Below the pieces are notes generated by a model. That model saw only the letters and a program-made list of their open reading frames with translations. It ran no database searches and was not told the DNA's origin. From Deroplatys truncata (lineage: Eukaryota > Arthropoda > Insecta > Mantodea > Mantidae), in NCBI GenBank assembly GCA_030765065.1, contig CM060984.1:98685488-98749487 (forward strand): a stretch of 64,000 nt of DNA, written 5' to 3'. Shown here piece by piece: positions 33,589 through 44,345 of this stretch. How positions within the stretch are numbered: the stretch's first letter is position 1; the number at the start of each line of letters is the position of its first letter. The position numbers were made by a program, and so were the translations under genes.

Positions 33589-33880
33589 ATGGCGTCCTCG
33601 CCCGGCAGACACATGGGGTAAGACATTATTATAATAAATCTACTAGTTGTCCATTCCATTGCAGTTTTTAATTATGATAGTAGAATAGAATCCTTGCCTC
33701 TCCCTTCAGCCAGGAATTATATTAGTGTAAGAATATTTTTGAGATAACTTTAGCTGCGTCCTCGTCGTTGCCTCTTAAATTAAAGTTTCCTTTGTTTGAT
33801 TAACGATCCCTCTCACAAGCGAGTTGCCCTCCTCTGAAGTTAAGTAATTACAAAATATTGAGGTACACGACAAATTGACT
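33571..33880 (+). repeat. 310-bp tandem duplication, unit 1
   Basis: CGGATAACTGTCTACGACAT begins at 33571 and again at 33881. The units differ at about three positions over about 300 bp (for example CCATTCCATTG versus CCATTCCTTTG), so the duplication is recent. Unit 1 ends ACGACAAATTGACT before unit 2. Each unit carries the putative first coding exon. Confidence 0.93.
33589..33617 (+). CDS. Putative first coding exon, copy 1
   Basis: ATG at 33589 preceded by CTACGAC opens MASSPGRHM plus a phase-2 overhang. The exon runs into GGG|GTAAGAC, a strong match to the splice-donor consensus, at 33617/33618. If unspliced the frame stops at the TAA inside the donor after 10 residues, so coding makes sense only if splicing occurs. 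High GC for this window. The gene is not recognised. No downstream exon can be assigned here. Confidence 0.35.
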
Positions 33881-34182
33881 CGGATAACTGTCTACGACAT
33901 GGCGTCCTCGCCCGGCAGACACATGGGGTAAGACATTATTATAATAAATCTACTAGTTGTCCATTCCTTTGCAGTTTTTAATTATGATAGTAGAATAGAA
34001 TCCTTGCCTCTCCCTTCAGCCAGGAATTATGTTAGTGTAAGAATATTTTTGAGATAACTTTAGCTGCGTCCTCGTCGTTGCCTCTTAAATTAAAGTTTCC
34101 TTTGTTTGATTAACGATCCCTCTCACAAGCGAGTTGCCCTCCTCTGAAGTTAAGTAATCACAAAATATTGAGGTACACGACA
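33881..34182 (+). repeat. 310-bp tandem duplication, unit 2
   Basis: Near-identical second unit. Homology stops at ACGACA, after which the sequence differs from the end of unit 1. Confidence 0.93.
33899..33927 (+). CDS. Putative first coding exon, copy 2
   Basis: Same 29 nt and the same donor GGG|GTAAGAC (33927/33928) as copy 1. Either copy could initiate a transcript if this is a real 5' exon. Both donor sites are intact. Confidence 0.35.
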
Positions 34183-34222
34183 TCTAAAACGTTGCTCTTT
34201 TATCTAACCTACATACATATTA

Positions 34223-34427
34223 AATGGCGGAAGTTATGAGTTCAGAAGAAACTGAAATGGAGGTGAAACTGTAGAAGCAGCAGAAAGAATATCACTAGAA
34301 AGGTACTTGCCCAAAAAATTCAGCAAGCAATATGATATAGCATTTAATTGCTCCATTGCCTGGTGTAAGGCAAAACATGGTGAAAGTAATTTCACTGAAA
34401 AGGCTGCTAGTGAATCAACAAACAATT
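34223..34427 (+). pseudogene. Coding-like relic, frameshifted, unrecognised
   Basis: ATG GCG GAA opens MAEVMSSEETEMEVKL then stops. One base earlier in phase the sequence stays open as ETVEAAERISLERYLPKKFS, then KQYDIAFNCSIAWCKAKHGE and SNFTEKAASESTNN. The composition is protein-like. It looks like a frameshifted exon or transposon ORF piece. I do not recognise the family. Confidence 0.3.
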
Positions 34428-35104
34428 AAAACGTTTGATCTCGCTTTATAACGTAATTTCTCTTGTTTGAAGAACGCATTCTAAACGTGATCTCTGTTAG
34501 TTTCAGGAATCTATATAATATTATTGATATTTTACAAATTCGAGCGCTGTCTAAAAAAACAGTATATTCCACACGTGTTAAACGTTCTTTTATTTTGTTC
34601 GTAGGATTGCGAAACGAAGGTATAGGCCGAGTACTTCTATTCGCAAATAAAATCCTACTTTTACCCCTATCATAATGTACTATTTTGTTTGGAGTACCAA
34701 CAGTAAATTGTGTTCCAATGCCACAAACTTCCAAGCGAAAGCTTTTTCTTCTTGTATTTAAATTACAATAAACAACCTAACAATAGCATTAAAAACAATT
34801 TTATTTTTCAAGTGCCCCACTAGGTTACTTCTTTGCCAGGTTGAACTTATTGAAACATAAAGAAAATGCCACTTTCTCGTTCCGTAGTTGATACTTATGA
34901 AAGCGCCATCTTTTTATGAATCTACATAAGAGAGAACTAAGAATAAAGTTTTTCCTAATTCACTTTAGCTATATATTATAGCTTATAAAACGGAGGGGAC
35001 ACCAGCGCACTGCGACCTACATCAACCGGGAGGAATAGATGAAGTGAAGAAACCACAGCAGGCTACAAGGCTCGGGTAGGCAGGTCAAGACACGCGCACA
35101 CATT
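34428..35104. other. Unassigned stretch
   Basis: Overlapping open frames on both strands at 34426-34734 (102 codons minus, 70 plus) show no domain. Nothing else recognised. Confidence 0.3.
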
Positions 35105-35143
35105 TTCGAGTCAAAAAATGACCCTAACATTTTCTGACTCGAA
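35105..35143. repeat. Near-perfect 16-bp inverted repeat with 7-nt loop
   Basis: TTCGAGTCAAAAAATG (35105-35120) and CATTTTCTGACTCGAA (35128-35143) pair at 15 of 16 positions around ACCCTAA. It lies in a GC-richer block upstream of a tRNA-derived SINE. Confidence 0.85.
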
Positions 35144-35279
35144 GAACCAAGCCGCCCAGAGGGAGCGATAAATCACCTTTGCAACCTGTCAGCCCTCTGA
35201 TGTCCACGGATATACTCTTCTTGGAGCAAGCATCCGCGCTATCTCTTCTCACGACACGAAAGCTGGACGCACAGCTGAA

Positions 35280-35455
35280 TCATGAGAAGAAACATAATTA
35301 AAAGGAAATTAAATAGTGGTAGAGGAGAAACCATTCGCTTACCGACCAGGGAAACTGACAAAAAACCAAAGTCAGAGTGGACGGTCGATGGGAATCGAAC
35401 CCTGGGCCTCCCGAAGGTCAGTCTCACACATTGCCGTGGAGCCATCTCGCTCTTT
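35280..35455 (-). repeat. tRNA-derived SINE (minus strand)
   Basis: On the minus strand: an A-box-like GAGATGGCTCCACGGCAATG (about 35427-35446) and B box AGGGTTCGATTCCCATC (about 35389-35405), then a body with CTCTGACTTTGG and GTCAGTTTCCCTGG. The head is tRNA-like but not an intact tRNA. Family uncertain. Confidence 0.6.
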
Positions 35456-36134
35456 CAATTTACCAATACTGCGCAATACGAAGTGATCGATCTGGCACAA
35501 GACAAACCACTCACATAAAAAATACATAAAAGGCAGGTATTACTTTTCCAAAGTATCACGTGAGATGCATATCAACTGTTTATCGTTGATTATGATAGTA
35601 TTATCATTTTAAACCAAGTCTACAAAGAGAAGAACGAAACCAGCTGTTTTAACAAAATCACTTTCTCTGTTCCTCTTGCCTTAACGCCTAGAAAGATAGG
35701 CCTTAGTCGAAGCCATGTAATTTATGTGCATTCAATCAGCATACACAATGTCAGCGAAGGACGCGGCTGGTTCTAATGAGAGAAAATGTTCCTCTAATTT
35801 ACATGGATTTCAGATTTAAAGCGTCAGAAATGGTTCCTCTTGAAGCAGAAGGGAACATCTATAATTTGACTAGTGGCTTCCGGTTTCGTGCTTAGGGCTG
35901 TTCAGGCTGTGTCGGATAAATACTGAAGAGTTGAGTTGGATGGCTGCAAGTGCAAGTTGTAGGAATCTGTATTTTTAGGGCGATAGGTTTCAGCCCATGT
36001 TTACGAAAGGAGGATTCTGAAAGAATTCTCAGTCCATAATAAATACAGAATACCGAACGATGAAATGGACAATTCGAACCTTCAGTATTGACTTTTCGAA
36101 ATAAGAACATAAGAAATTAAGCTGTTTTTACCCA
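35456..36134. other. Unassigned stretch
   Basis: No repeat or coding family recognised. Confidence 0.35.
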
Positions 36135-36978
36135 TCCCTAATTTCTATGCACTTAAGGTAAGTAGGGGAAATACTGTATCCCACCCAAAAATCTATATCG
36201 AAATTTCACTGAAAACACATGTTTTGAGACCCCATGAACTCCTCAAAACATAAGGCCTGTATTTGTATGTCTGTAAAGAGCATAGCCCAAAAAACGAAAT
36301 GCCGGATAAATACCGAACTTGGTATTTAGGTTCAGTATCTTCAAGATGCGACACGAATACTTTGAATAAAATCTTCCCTCCTCAGATTACCCTTTACGTG
36401 GTGGATCTTTCAAAATTTTCGAATTTCTCGAAAAAAATCTCTTAACGATTTAGATTAAAATACTGTACATTTAAGATATTTGCATGACAAATAAAATTAA
36501 TATTTTGAATTTTGGAAATAGTCTGTGAATTCCTCTTCATTTGGAAGGAATGTTGTATAACTTTGTATAACTGGTAAACGTTAAGCCATAGACAAAAACA
36601 CACTACACTTTAAAGCACACAATTTATTTCAAATAACGTTCCTGTGGCATTACCCATTTCCAAGTTACAGGCTGTTATTGGATTGAGTTTTAAATATTTA
36701 TCATTTGTTTAAAGTGCTGTCACCATTCAGTTGTTTCTGGCGATGTCATGTAAATAATGTGGAATTTCTAGGTCAGTATATAGCAATCATCTTTTCAAAA
36801 ATGTCACTCTCGCTTTAGCCTACAGTGTTCTTCGTATACCTACCTGCAACGAATGAGTAAGTGTGCGTTGAAAGCTTATATCTATTAATAAGATGTAGAT
36901 AGAAGAATAAGCTTTTGTAAGGATAGTTTTTAGAACAGTAGAGAAAGCCATGTGAATGTAACACACAAGATTTTTAAA
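36135..36978 (+). mobile_element. HINE-like element, older subfamily, near complete
   Basis: The worn 5' end is CTAATTTCTATGCACTTAAG, then GTAAGTAGGGGAAATACTG. The CACCCAAAAATCTATATCG block and the body follow. The 3' end is CAGTAGAGAAAGCCATGTGA, then ACACACAAGATTTTT at 36978. The microsatellite is reduced to a few bases (CCTGTATTTGTATGTCTG). Confidence 0.75.
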
Positions 36979-37029
36979 GTAGGGTTATTGAAATCTGATA
37001 GGTGAATGTTGATAGGAGCGAAATCTGTG

Positions 37030-37155
37030 TTTTACTTTCTCTACCATTTTCCAATACTAGGTCAAGGATATATTGTATTTTAGCCAAAGCTATCGAGATT
37101 TCATCGGAAATACGCGTTTTTAGGTCTATTGAACTAAAAAAAATGCCTTTTTATT
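37030..37155 (+). mobile_element. HINE-like 5' fragment
   Basis: TTTTACTTTCTCTACCATTT, AAGGATATATTGTATTTTAG and TCATCGGAAATACGCGTTTT cover the first 120 bp, then the sequence becomes unrelated. Confidence 0.6.
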
Positions 37156-37339
37156 TCATCCTGTTTTGTGACACTCGGTTTCATTCTCCTCCTTTCTCCC
37201 TCCAACTCCGTGTGTTGGGAATGGTCGAACTTTACGATGACGCGATGCTAATAAAAAGCATAGCTCCTTGGATTCTAGGCAAACCGGAGAAAAACATCAC
37301 GTGTTAGGTTATACCTCTTGTCCCCTCCATTGACAACCC
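37156..37339. other. Unassigned insert between two HINE-like fragments
   Basis: About 185 bp without similarity to the family or to other repeats here, with no target duplication visible. Confidence 0.35.
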
Positions 37340-37725
37340 TGCATGTAGAGGAAATATTCTACCTAAACAGTTCGATATCGATATTTCAAGGAAAGACAAC
37401 GCTTTGAAGTCCCCTGAATCCAGAAAAAAGCACCTTTACACAAAAACGAAAAGTTAGATAAATACCAAATTTGGTATTTAAGTTGGATATCTTCCAAGAA
37501 ACGCAAAAATTTTTCAGAAAATCCCCCATCCCAAATTATCCTTTTCTCAAAAACGGCCCCAATAAGTTTTATTGAAATACCATACGTTTAGGACATTTGC
37601 ATGACAATACAATGCACAATTTGAATTTTATGTGAATAACCTATAACGTTCCCTTTGTTTAATTACCCTTTGTAACGTTCCCTTTGTAGAAAAATTCGTG
37701 TAGAGTGCTCGCATCAGATTTTTCT
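37340..37725 (+). mobile_element. HINE-like body fragment
   Basis: GAGGAAATATTCTACC, GATATCGATATTTCAAGG, AGATAAATACCAAATTTGG and ATCCCCCATCCC followed by GTTCCCTTTG. Ends with a worn GCATCAGATTTTT at about 37725. Several internal deletions. Confidence 0.6.
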
Positions 37726-38049
37726 TTATATGTGCTATGCCCCAAAGGTTTTTAAGATCTCTCGTTTACATTTCTTTACACACAGTACGTCTAAAATACA
37801 GAAAATACAAAGAATGAGTCACATGATATTCTTTAGATAATCTGCACTATAAACTTGTGATAATGCAGTAATTATTTTATAATACACCTACATTTAGACT
37901 ATTAATTAAATAGCCGTGTATGCGTTTATATCCTTTGGGAAATAGATATGTATTTATTATATTTTATTTATTTTTGCAATTTAACGGCCTTCAACTGGGT
38001 AGATTATATCGGACTATGAATGAATGAATGACAATTAATTAATTAATGA
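37726..38049. other. Unassigned AT-rich stretch
   Basis: AT-rich; ATTAATTAATTAATG near 38036-38048. Confidence 0.4.
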
Positions 38050-38180
38050 AAATGTTTACCTTATCCTGAAAAGCCTGGAAAAACCTTATCCGAGCAACTC
38101 GCCTTAACGGAACTTTGAACACGAGACCTCGTAAATTGAGGCATTTGCGCTAACCCCATACCATAGAGGCGAGCATGTCT
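38050..38180 (-). repeat. tRNA-derived SINE, family D (minus strand)
   Basis: Minus strand: A-box-like TGGTATGGGGTTAGCGCAAA, B-box-like CGTGTTCAAAGTTCCG, then GGATAAGGTTTTTCCAGGC. Directly precedes the second solo LTR. Confidence 0.55.
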
Positions 38181-38205
38181 TTCTAACAACAACTCTTAGA
38201 GAAAT

Positions 38206-39119
38206 TGAGGCAGTGTTTTTAACACTTAAATGATTTCAGTCAAATTATATAATATATAAATTCAATAACAGCCCGACTTGAAGCAATATGTTTATGTAAT
38301 AATTTGTAAAATGTATGTAACAGTCATTGCATATGCTTATATTATTCTATACATGTTCAATAATGTTATATGTATGTATTACGTAATTTAATAATGTAGT
38401 AGCTGTGAGAAATAGGTCAAAAGTTGCTAACAATGAGGTAACAATGCGGTAACCTTGAGGCAATAATGAATTAGAAAGTTTAAATGTTACTTGTGATTCT
38501 TGGAAGCAAAAATGTAATTTTAGTGACAGTTTATAAAAATAGCCAATCAACAACCAGAAAAAGCTTTAATTAAATGGAGGTATTGTATTGGATTAGGAAT
38601 AACCAATCAGAGACTTGAAATACAGAAATTTACAACTTTAGGCGGTTGAAATCAACGTTCCTAACCGGACGCGAGACACATCCTAGAGAGATTTAATACT
38701 TATTCGTGTGAGACGAAAAATAGTTTACATGTTAAAAAGTGCAAGTAATTCATAAAATAATCTCACAGCTCTCTATCAGTGAAGTGTTATTTAAATCGTG
38801 TCAAGCATTATAAAAAAGGAGTGAAGTAAAATTATAATCTGTGTAAGCCTACATTCTTGTCGCATCACAATCCTGCTAAGAGAAACGTGTCTCTAACAAA
38901 TACTGACGCAGCCGAGGCAAACATAAATATATAATGTTTAAAGAAACAGTAAAACTACATTTGGGGCGAAGGCTACCGGAAACTGGATACCATACGTGCG
39001 GTTGCTACTACTTCAAGTTCGACTCCAGAACATAAGAACTACAATACAACCTACTTCAAATTGACGCCCAAACCGTGGTGCTAATAATTTAAAAATAACG
39101 TAACAAACCAACATCTTCA
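38206..39119 (+). mobile_element. Solo LTR, copy 2
   Basis: Begins TGAGGCAGTGTTTTTAACAC and ends ACATCTTCA, 914 bp, aligning end to end with copies 1 and 3. Flanks are AAAT (38202-38205) and AATT (39120-39123), a 4-bp duplication with one mismatch. Contains GCCGAGGCAAACATAAATAT and, near the end, GACGCCCAAACCGTGGTGC. Despite its resemblance to a primer-binding site, that motif lies inside the repeat shared with copy 3. Confidence 0.75.
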
Positions 39120-39786
39120 AATTGCACAGAACAATAATTCCACACTTACCCTACATTCTTTCTGCTGCGATATTTTGCGCAATGGACACATAAGAGATCA
39201 TAATTTACCCATTCACACGTGAACCCATTCACACAGAACTCGAGTAGGAAGGGCTATGTTGCGAAGAGTGCTGAAAGCACAAATAAGCCGAGTAGGTTAT
39301 ATGCAGAGCAGACTGGAGCTTATTTTGAAATCATATTCAGTTCTGCATATCGTACTTGAGGCCCCTGCGGGCTACGTGAGAAGGCCTTACTGCATAGGCT
39401 GTCCGAGACAGCCTGTACAATCCAGATGATCGTAGGAGAAGTTAACCTGCGTTTTAGCACGTATAAAATAGCTTTAAATAATAAAAGGAACTCTCCCATA
39501 ATGATTTTATCCAAACACAAATATATTCTTATAATGATCAAAATCGTACATAATTAGGGGTTTTACGTATTTATGGTTGACGCAGTAATTTGTATCACAA
39601 ATTATGTAAATGTAAAGAGTGATTGTAGTGTGAATATGCATTATTGTGTGACATTGATTTGAGATGTTTGTTGATTGTAAGCATTGTCGAGAAGTGGGTT
39701 TATACGGCCTTACTGAAACTGACAATAATAGCGTGCAATAATGTAGCGAGGGGGTGAGCTGTTTATCATTATTAGAGACGAGCAAA
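39120..39786. other. Unassigned stretch
   Basis: Two minus-strand frames (39320-39541 and 39507-39785) have no recognisable domain. Confidence 0.35.
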
Positions 39787-40100
39787 TGACGTAATATTGC
39801 CGCGTTTTTTTTTAGGAATTTGCTGGAACATTTTCCCTAGAGCATATGTTTTCGTAATTTTCATTGCATATAAAAATAGACGCTAATGTTGGCGCGTTTT
39901 ATTAACCAATAGCAGCTCGGTTATAATCTTTAGGCATATCAGGGTGTAGGAGTATAAAAAGGGCTAGGTCTGAGTCAAATTTGTCCAGTCCATCGGAAAC
40001 ATGTGTACATTGCACGTCGGCTCCAGTCCATCGGAAATATTTGTGCATTACACGTCGCTGAATACATCGCACAGTTTATCGATTCGCAGGTTGCGCGTAG
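39787..40100 (+). promoter_or_regulatory. Candidate pol II promoter (CRE-like, CCAAT, TATA)
   Basis: TGACGTAA at 39787, CCAAT at 39906, TATAAAAA at 39953-39960, and a tandem 38-bp repeat starting at 39984, about 30 bp downstream of the TATA box where initiation would fall. An AATAAA lies at 40253. The TATA-to-AATAAA spacing without an open frame would also fit an LTR of an unrelated retrotransposon, but I could not place LTR ends. Confidence 0.4.
39984..40059. repeat. 38-bp tandem repeat, two units
   Basis: TCCAGTCCATCGGAAA begins at 39984 and 40022. The units differ at several positions (ACATGTGTACATTGC versus TATTTGTGCATTAC). Confidence 0.9.
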
Positions 40101-40299
40101 CAAAGTTATAAAAAAATCTCAAGTGTCGTAAAGTTAATTACACAAAAAGTTGAAGTTCGCGAATTAATAATGTTCAGTAAAGAAGTTATTATAACAGTTT
40201 CAGTTTGGCGAGTGTCAAGATTAATATGTAAAGGTGCAAAATATGTTACGACAATAAACGTGTAAAACAAATTCTTCATCAGTGTTATCTTTGGATAAA

Positions 40300-41533
40300 A
40301 ACTCCTTTCCGTTTACACACCTTGTATAAGATAAGTGCTCGACCAAAAAGATCATAGCTAGCCGGAGGACAGTGAACCCAAAATTAAATAAAATAACAGG
40401 CGCTCAGCAAATGATAACACGAAGTGACCGCGACAAATTGTCTTTTATACGTGCGGCAAATAAACAGTAGCATTCTTTTAAACAAACACTAATTACCGTC
40501 ACATGGTGTAATAAATATTTTGAAACGAATACATTCATACTCGCTTTTCCTCTTAACCTGCAAAACTCTAAAGACTTCTGCAACGACACCCTGATTTGGA
40601 CTGACAATGAAAACGAAGACTTCATATATCCCAGAAACCGACATTTTAATGCATTCTGATTTCAAATTTTGCAATTACTATGTGTCTGGCACCCATTCCG
40701 AGAATTACTGTAGCTTAATTGCAGTTCTCTGTCGTTTCCGATGCATGCTTTGCAGTATGTTGGGTTTCAGCACCGTATTCCAGCGTATATGGAAAGGAAA
40801 ATCACAATTGATAAATTACATTGTAGGTTTTATTACAAGAATGTTCAGAAAAGCGCCTTCCCTATTTCGTACACAACGCTACTCTTCTATCGTATAATGT
40901 GACTGTTTTCCATTGCTATGCACTTTCTATAGTAAAAGTGTATGTATTATAGTTGTTTGTACCGTGTGCAATGCACAGATCCCTCACGCGGCATTCCATC
41001 AAATTAAAATCTCGAGCAGCCAACAGCCCTTTCAACATTAGGCAATTTCTCTGACTTTACGTTGTGGCGTTATGAGGTTTCGGGTATCAAAACGTAAGCT
41101 TCTAAGACGAACCAGATGGACTACCCGCTCTACTGCGGAGTACACCTGTCTAATGAAAGAATGCAGTTTTCAGGCGAACTCGCTATGTTGTCTAGTTTTA
41201 ACCAGGAGAGAAAACGCCTGAACCAGAGTTCAATATAGTCCGACCATCAAAACATTAACATAACGTAATACTCCGTGCATAAAATGTGACCCATTCCCTT
41301 AGATCGCAATAGTGGTTTTTCCTCCATAAGTTGTCACCTTCAGGTAACCGGCTTTTGACTCCACCCAGCCGGTATCAATTCTCTATGTGACTGGCCTGGA
41401 AAACAATTCAGAGATATAAAAACGAATCAATGAACGATGTTATAATCAATTTGAAAAGGAGTAGTTCGAATATCGCCTTATGAAAGCGTTTTGATACGAT
41501 TGGTACACAAGGAAACGCTAGACTAATGCGTTA
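40300..41533. other. Unassigned stretch
   Basis: Overlapping frames on both strands at 40404-40897 (73, 61 and 96 codons) have no recognised domain. No repeat ends found. Confidence 0.35.
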
Positions 41534-42818
41534 TAGGAGGGGCACTATTTATATTTTGAGGCTAATAATTAAAACAAAGTAATTTCTAGTTGAAAACTGC
41601 TTTATTGTTTTTCAAAATATTCTCTTTTATGATCAATACACTTTTGCATCCGTTTGAACCTTTATCATAGCATTTATTCCAGTCTTCTTGAGATACCCCC
41701 AAAACATCGTTCTTGAAGGCATCAACGGCTTCTTCTGCCAACGAAAATCGTTGTCTACGCATTTTATTCTTGATGTTCGGGAACAAAACGAAGTCATTGA
41801 GTGTCAAATCAGGACTGTATGGCGGATGACCCATCAATTCGATTTTTGAGCCTTCAAATACGCTGTTGTTAAACGAGATGTTTGTGCGCTCGCATTGTCT
41901 TGATGAAGAACGATCCTACGGTTCTTGTTGGTTTTCCTTATTTCACCGAAGACTTCCGGCAAACAAATGGTTGTGTACCATTCTGCATTGGCCGTTTTAC
42001 GCTCCTCTAAAGGCACTGTTGCCACATGACCAGTTTTGCTGAAAAAACAGGCGACCATTTGTTTCGAAGTGCTTCGAGTGCGAACAACTTTTGTTGGGTT
42101 TGCTTCATCTTGAAACACCCATACAGTCGACTGCTGTTTACGTTCCGGCTCATACGCATTGATCCATGATTCGTCACCTGTAACAATCTTATATACGTCT
42201 TTTGAGGCACCGCCATTTTATTTCTTGAGCATTTTTGTACACCAATCGACACGAGCATCTTTTTTATATTGCGTCAAATTATGTGAGATCCAACGAGAGC
42301 AAACCTTTTTCACGGCAATATGTTATATATGCGGGTGGAACTAATTTTTAGGGTTGCCCCAATCTCACAATATGTCGCATGATGATCTTTCACTATTAGT
42401 TTTTGCACAGCATCAATGTTTTCTGGCACAACTGATTTTGGACGGCCTTCACGAACTTCATCTTTGAGCGAACGGCGGTCACGATTAAATTCGTTATACC
42501 AGTTATATTCGTTTCACAGTGGCAAAGGATGGAGCTTCGTCGCCAAATGTGGAAATTACTTGATCATTGCACTCTTGTCTTGATAATCTACGTCGAAGGT
42601 GGTAATAAATCATTGCACGAACAGTTTCACGAGTTAATTCCATGTTTTTGTTGACACACAATTTTAGAGTTAGTTTAAACAAAACAAATAACGCTCTATT
42701 GACAAAATCTTTGAAGTAGATTATGGTAACAAATGTCAAACTTTCCATTGGAAACGTCAGATGGCACCTACAACATTCAGGGTTGCCAAGGCTCAAAATA
42801 TAAATAGTGCCCCTCGTA
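41534..42818 (-). mobile_element. Mariner transposon, full length with TA duplications
   Basis: TA at 41534-41535 and 42817-42818 flanks terminal repeats GGAGGGGCACTATTTATATT and its inverted counterpart ATATAAATAGTGCCCCTCG. Length is 1281 bp, normal for mariner. The element carries one transposase-like region on the minus strand. Confidence 0.9.
41590..42645 (-). pseudogene. Mariner transposase, few disruptions
   Basis: Minus-strand order: N-terminus MELTRETVRAMIYYHLRRRL, then CNDQVISTFGDEAPSFATVK (about 42500-42645). LKK-stop-NGGASKDVYK and the first Asp in IVTGDESWINAYEPERKQQS lie at about 42130-42225. VWVFQDEANPTKVVRTRSTS follows, then QMVACFFSKTGHVATV; the second Asp is in RIVLHQDNAS (about 41890-41920) and the third in PPYSPDLTLNDFVLFPNIKN (about 41765-41825). 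Spacing between the last two Asp residues gives D34D. A stop after LKK, frameshifts near 41834 and 42480 and a C-terminal frameshift inactivate it. This is the least decayed transposase in the window. Confidence 0.87.
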
Positions 42819-43619
42819 ATTCGGCCTTCTAGAAGAAGGAGTGAATGATTATTTGAGTGTGTGGTTAAACTGAACTTATATGAGAGCGACATGGAGACGA
42901 AGCTTAAGTTTTCGGCGCTACTAAGAAAAACGGCACTAAGAAAACGATAGTGTAGCAGTTCAGCTATGCTTTGGGGGAGGTAAAGTACTGCCAATCCAAT
43001 GACTAGAACTATACATGGGCCACATTTTGTTCATACCAGTATACGTTACAGAATGGTTAGACCTTTATGTTTCTCTTCTTTACAAAGTGTAATATACTGA
43101 ATACTATTTTTCTACTTTGTGACCCTATCACTTTGCATTTTGGCTTGTTTGCGAACCCGTCCACTACGACTGAATTTGAATTTCCTTATTGCAGAGCTGC
43201 AGACGCTACGCAACGGAAGTAGTGGCGTAAACGGCTTGTCTGTTATGTTTCTGCGCGAGCTTCCCCTGCCTCCCCTCTGTACTTATTCCTCAGAGGGGTA
43301 GTACAGTTCTTTCGTTCGTTGTTTTTGTTAGTCATTGTGCGACCTAACCATTTACAACTGCCTCTGAGCGCACACATAAACGATATGGGACAAACTACAA
43401 GGATAATATATAAGAATAGTAAGCAAAATAGCCTTAAATATTAGTATTGCGGGCTATTTCCTAGGTTAGTACTAAAGAAATAATACTAAAATAGGTTTTA
43501 GAATAAAGTACTTAAAAATTAAACATAGCGTTCCTCCTAGTACACACGAGTAAACAATATGTAGTGCTAGAGAGATGAATCCACTTTATTATTTACAAAG
43601 TAAAAATTACCGAAGATGG
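42819..43619. other. Unassigned stretch, GC-richer 43140-43310
   Basis: TTTCCTTATTGCAG at 43179-43192 is acceptor-like and followed by a GC-richer block, but no exon can be supported. A perfect 8-bp stem CCCCTCTG/CAGAGGGG lies at 43272-43279 and 43291-43298. Confidence 0.3.
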
Positions 43620-43920
43620 CTTAGGAGTTAGTGAATCGTGCATTCAAAAACCCCAAGTACTGGCCAGTTAGATAGTTTCTTGGTTTCCCTCAGGGGCAAG
43701 GTAAATTCCGAATTACTTATTCAATATGACTCAAGGTTCCACCCAGAATTGCAGATCAAATAGGTGGCACTGGAAGGCGACAGCGCAACTAAGGCCATCT
43801 CTGCACCACGACACTGATTACCAGCAGAGAAGTAACCACACGATCACTGAAGTCCACCTTCCAATTAAATCAACAGCTAAACGGCACAGGAACGTTATTA
43901 AAACCACTGAGGCCATTTAG
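43620..43920 (+). repeat. SINE-like repeat, family C
   Basis: Shares TTTCCCTCAG near 43683 and the signature GGAAGGCGACAGCGCAACTA at 43770-43789 with 60160-60450 (GGAAGGCGACTGCGTAACTA) and with 62975-63000. The tRNA-like head is weak (GCATTCAAAAACC near 43640). A 64-codon open frame inside is a by-product of the repeat. Confidence 0.5.
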
Positions 43921-44204
43921 CACTAATTTTATTATTAATTAAATCTACAAAGCTTATTTTTAAACTAATGAAGTGAACTTGCTCTAAATCCTGTAGGTAT
44001 AAGTGTAGGCTTTAGAATATATGTTTCATGATATTCTAGAAGTTTTGTCTTTATATTTAATTAATTTGGTAAGAAATTTTAATATTTCGGCAAACGTTTC
44101 TTCCAATTTGCCTGTCTTTAGCAATGAGATAGATGTTGAAGTGACTTTAAGCTGCTGGTATGATCACTGTTAAAGGCGACTGTAACGAAATAGTACAAAA
44201 TCCT
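43921..44204. other. Unassigned AT-rich stretch
   Basis: Nothing recognised. Confidence 0.4.
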
Positions 44205-44345
44205 GTCTGATTCCTCGTTTACGAAGTACAGGAGAGCGCTTAAAATGTTTTGATCCAGCCTGGAATCAAACCAGTGCCCATATTCACACGAATTACGGTA
44301 ATAGAGTTGATTGTCTCTGCGGTAGAATTCAACACACAAACATGA
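44205..44345 (-). repeat. tRNA-derived SINE head (minus strand)
   Basis: Minus strand shows TGGGCACTGGTTTGATTCCA, then GGCTGGATC, with B box GGTTTGATTCC. Family not assigned. Confidence 0.45.

Noticed and set aside
39061-39083. Primer-binding-site-like motif suggesting a full LTR retrotransposon internal region
   Set aside because: The motif lies inside the unit shared with LTR copy 3, upstream of the shared end and target duplication, so it is part of the LTR.
42503-42994. 163-codon minus-strand open frame
   Set aside because: Its C-terminal third is the mariner transposase N-terminus; the upstream two-thirds read through the terminal repeat and flanking DNA.
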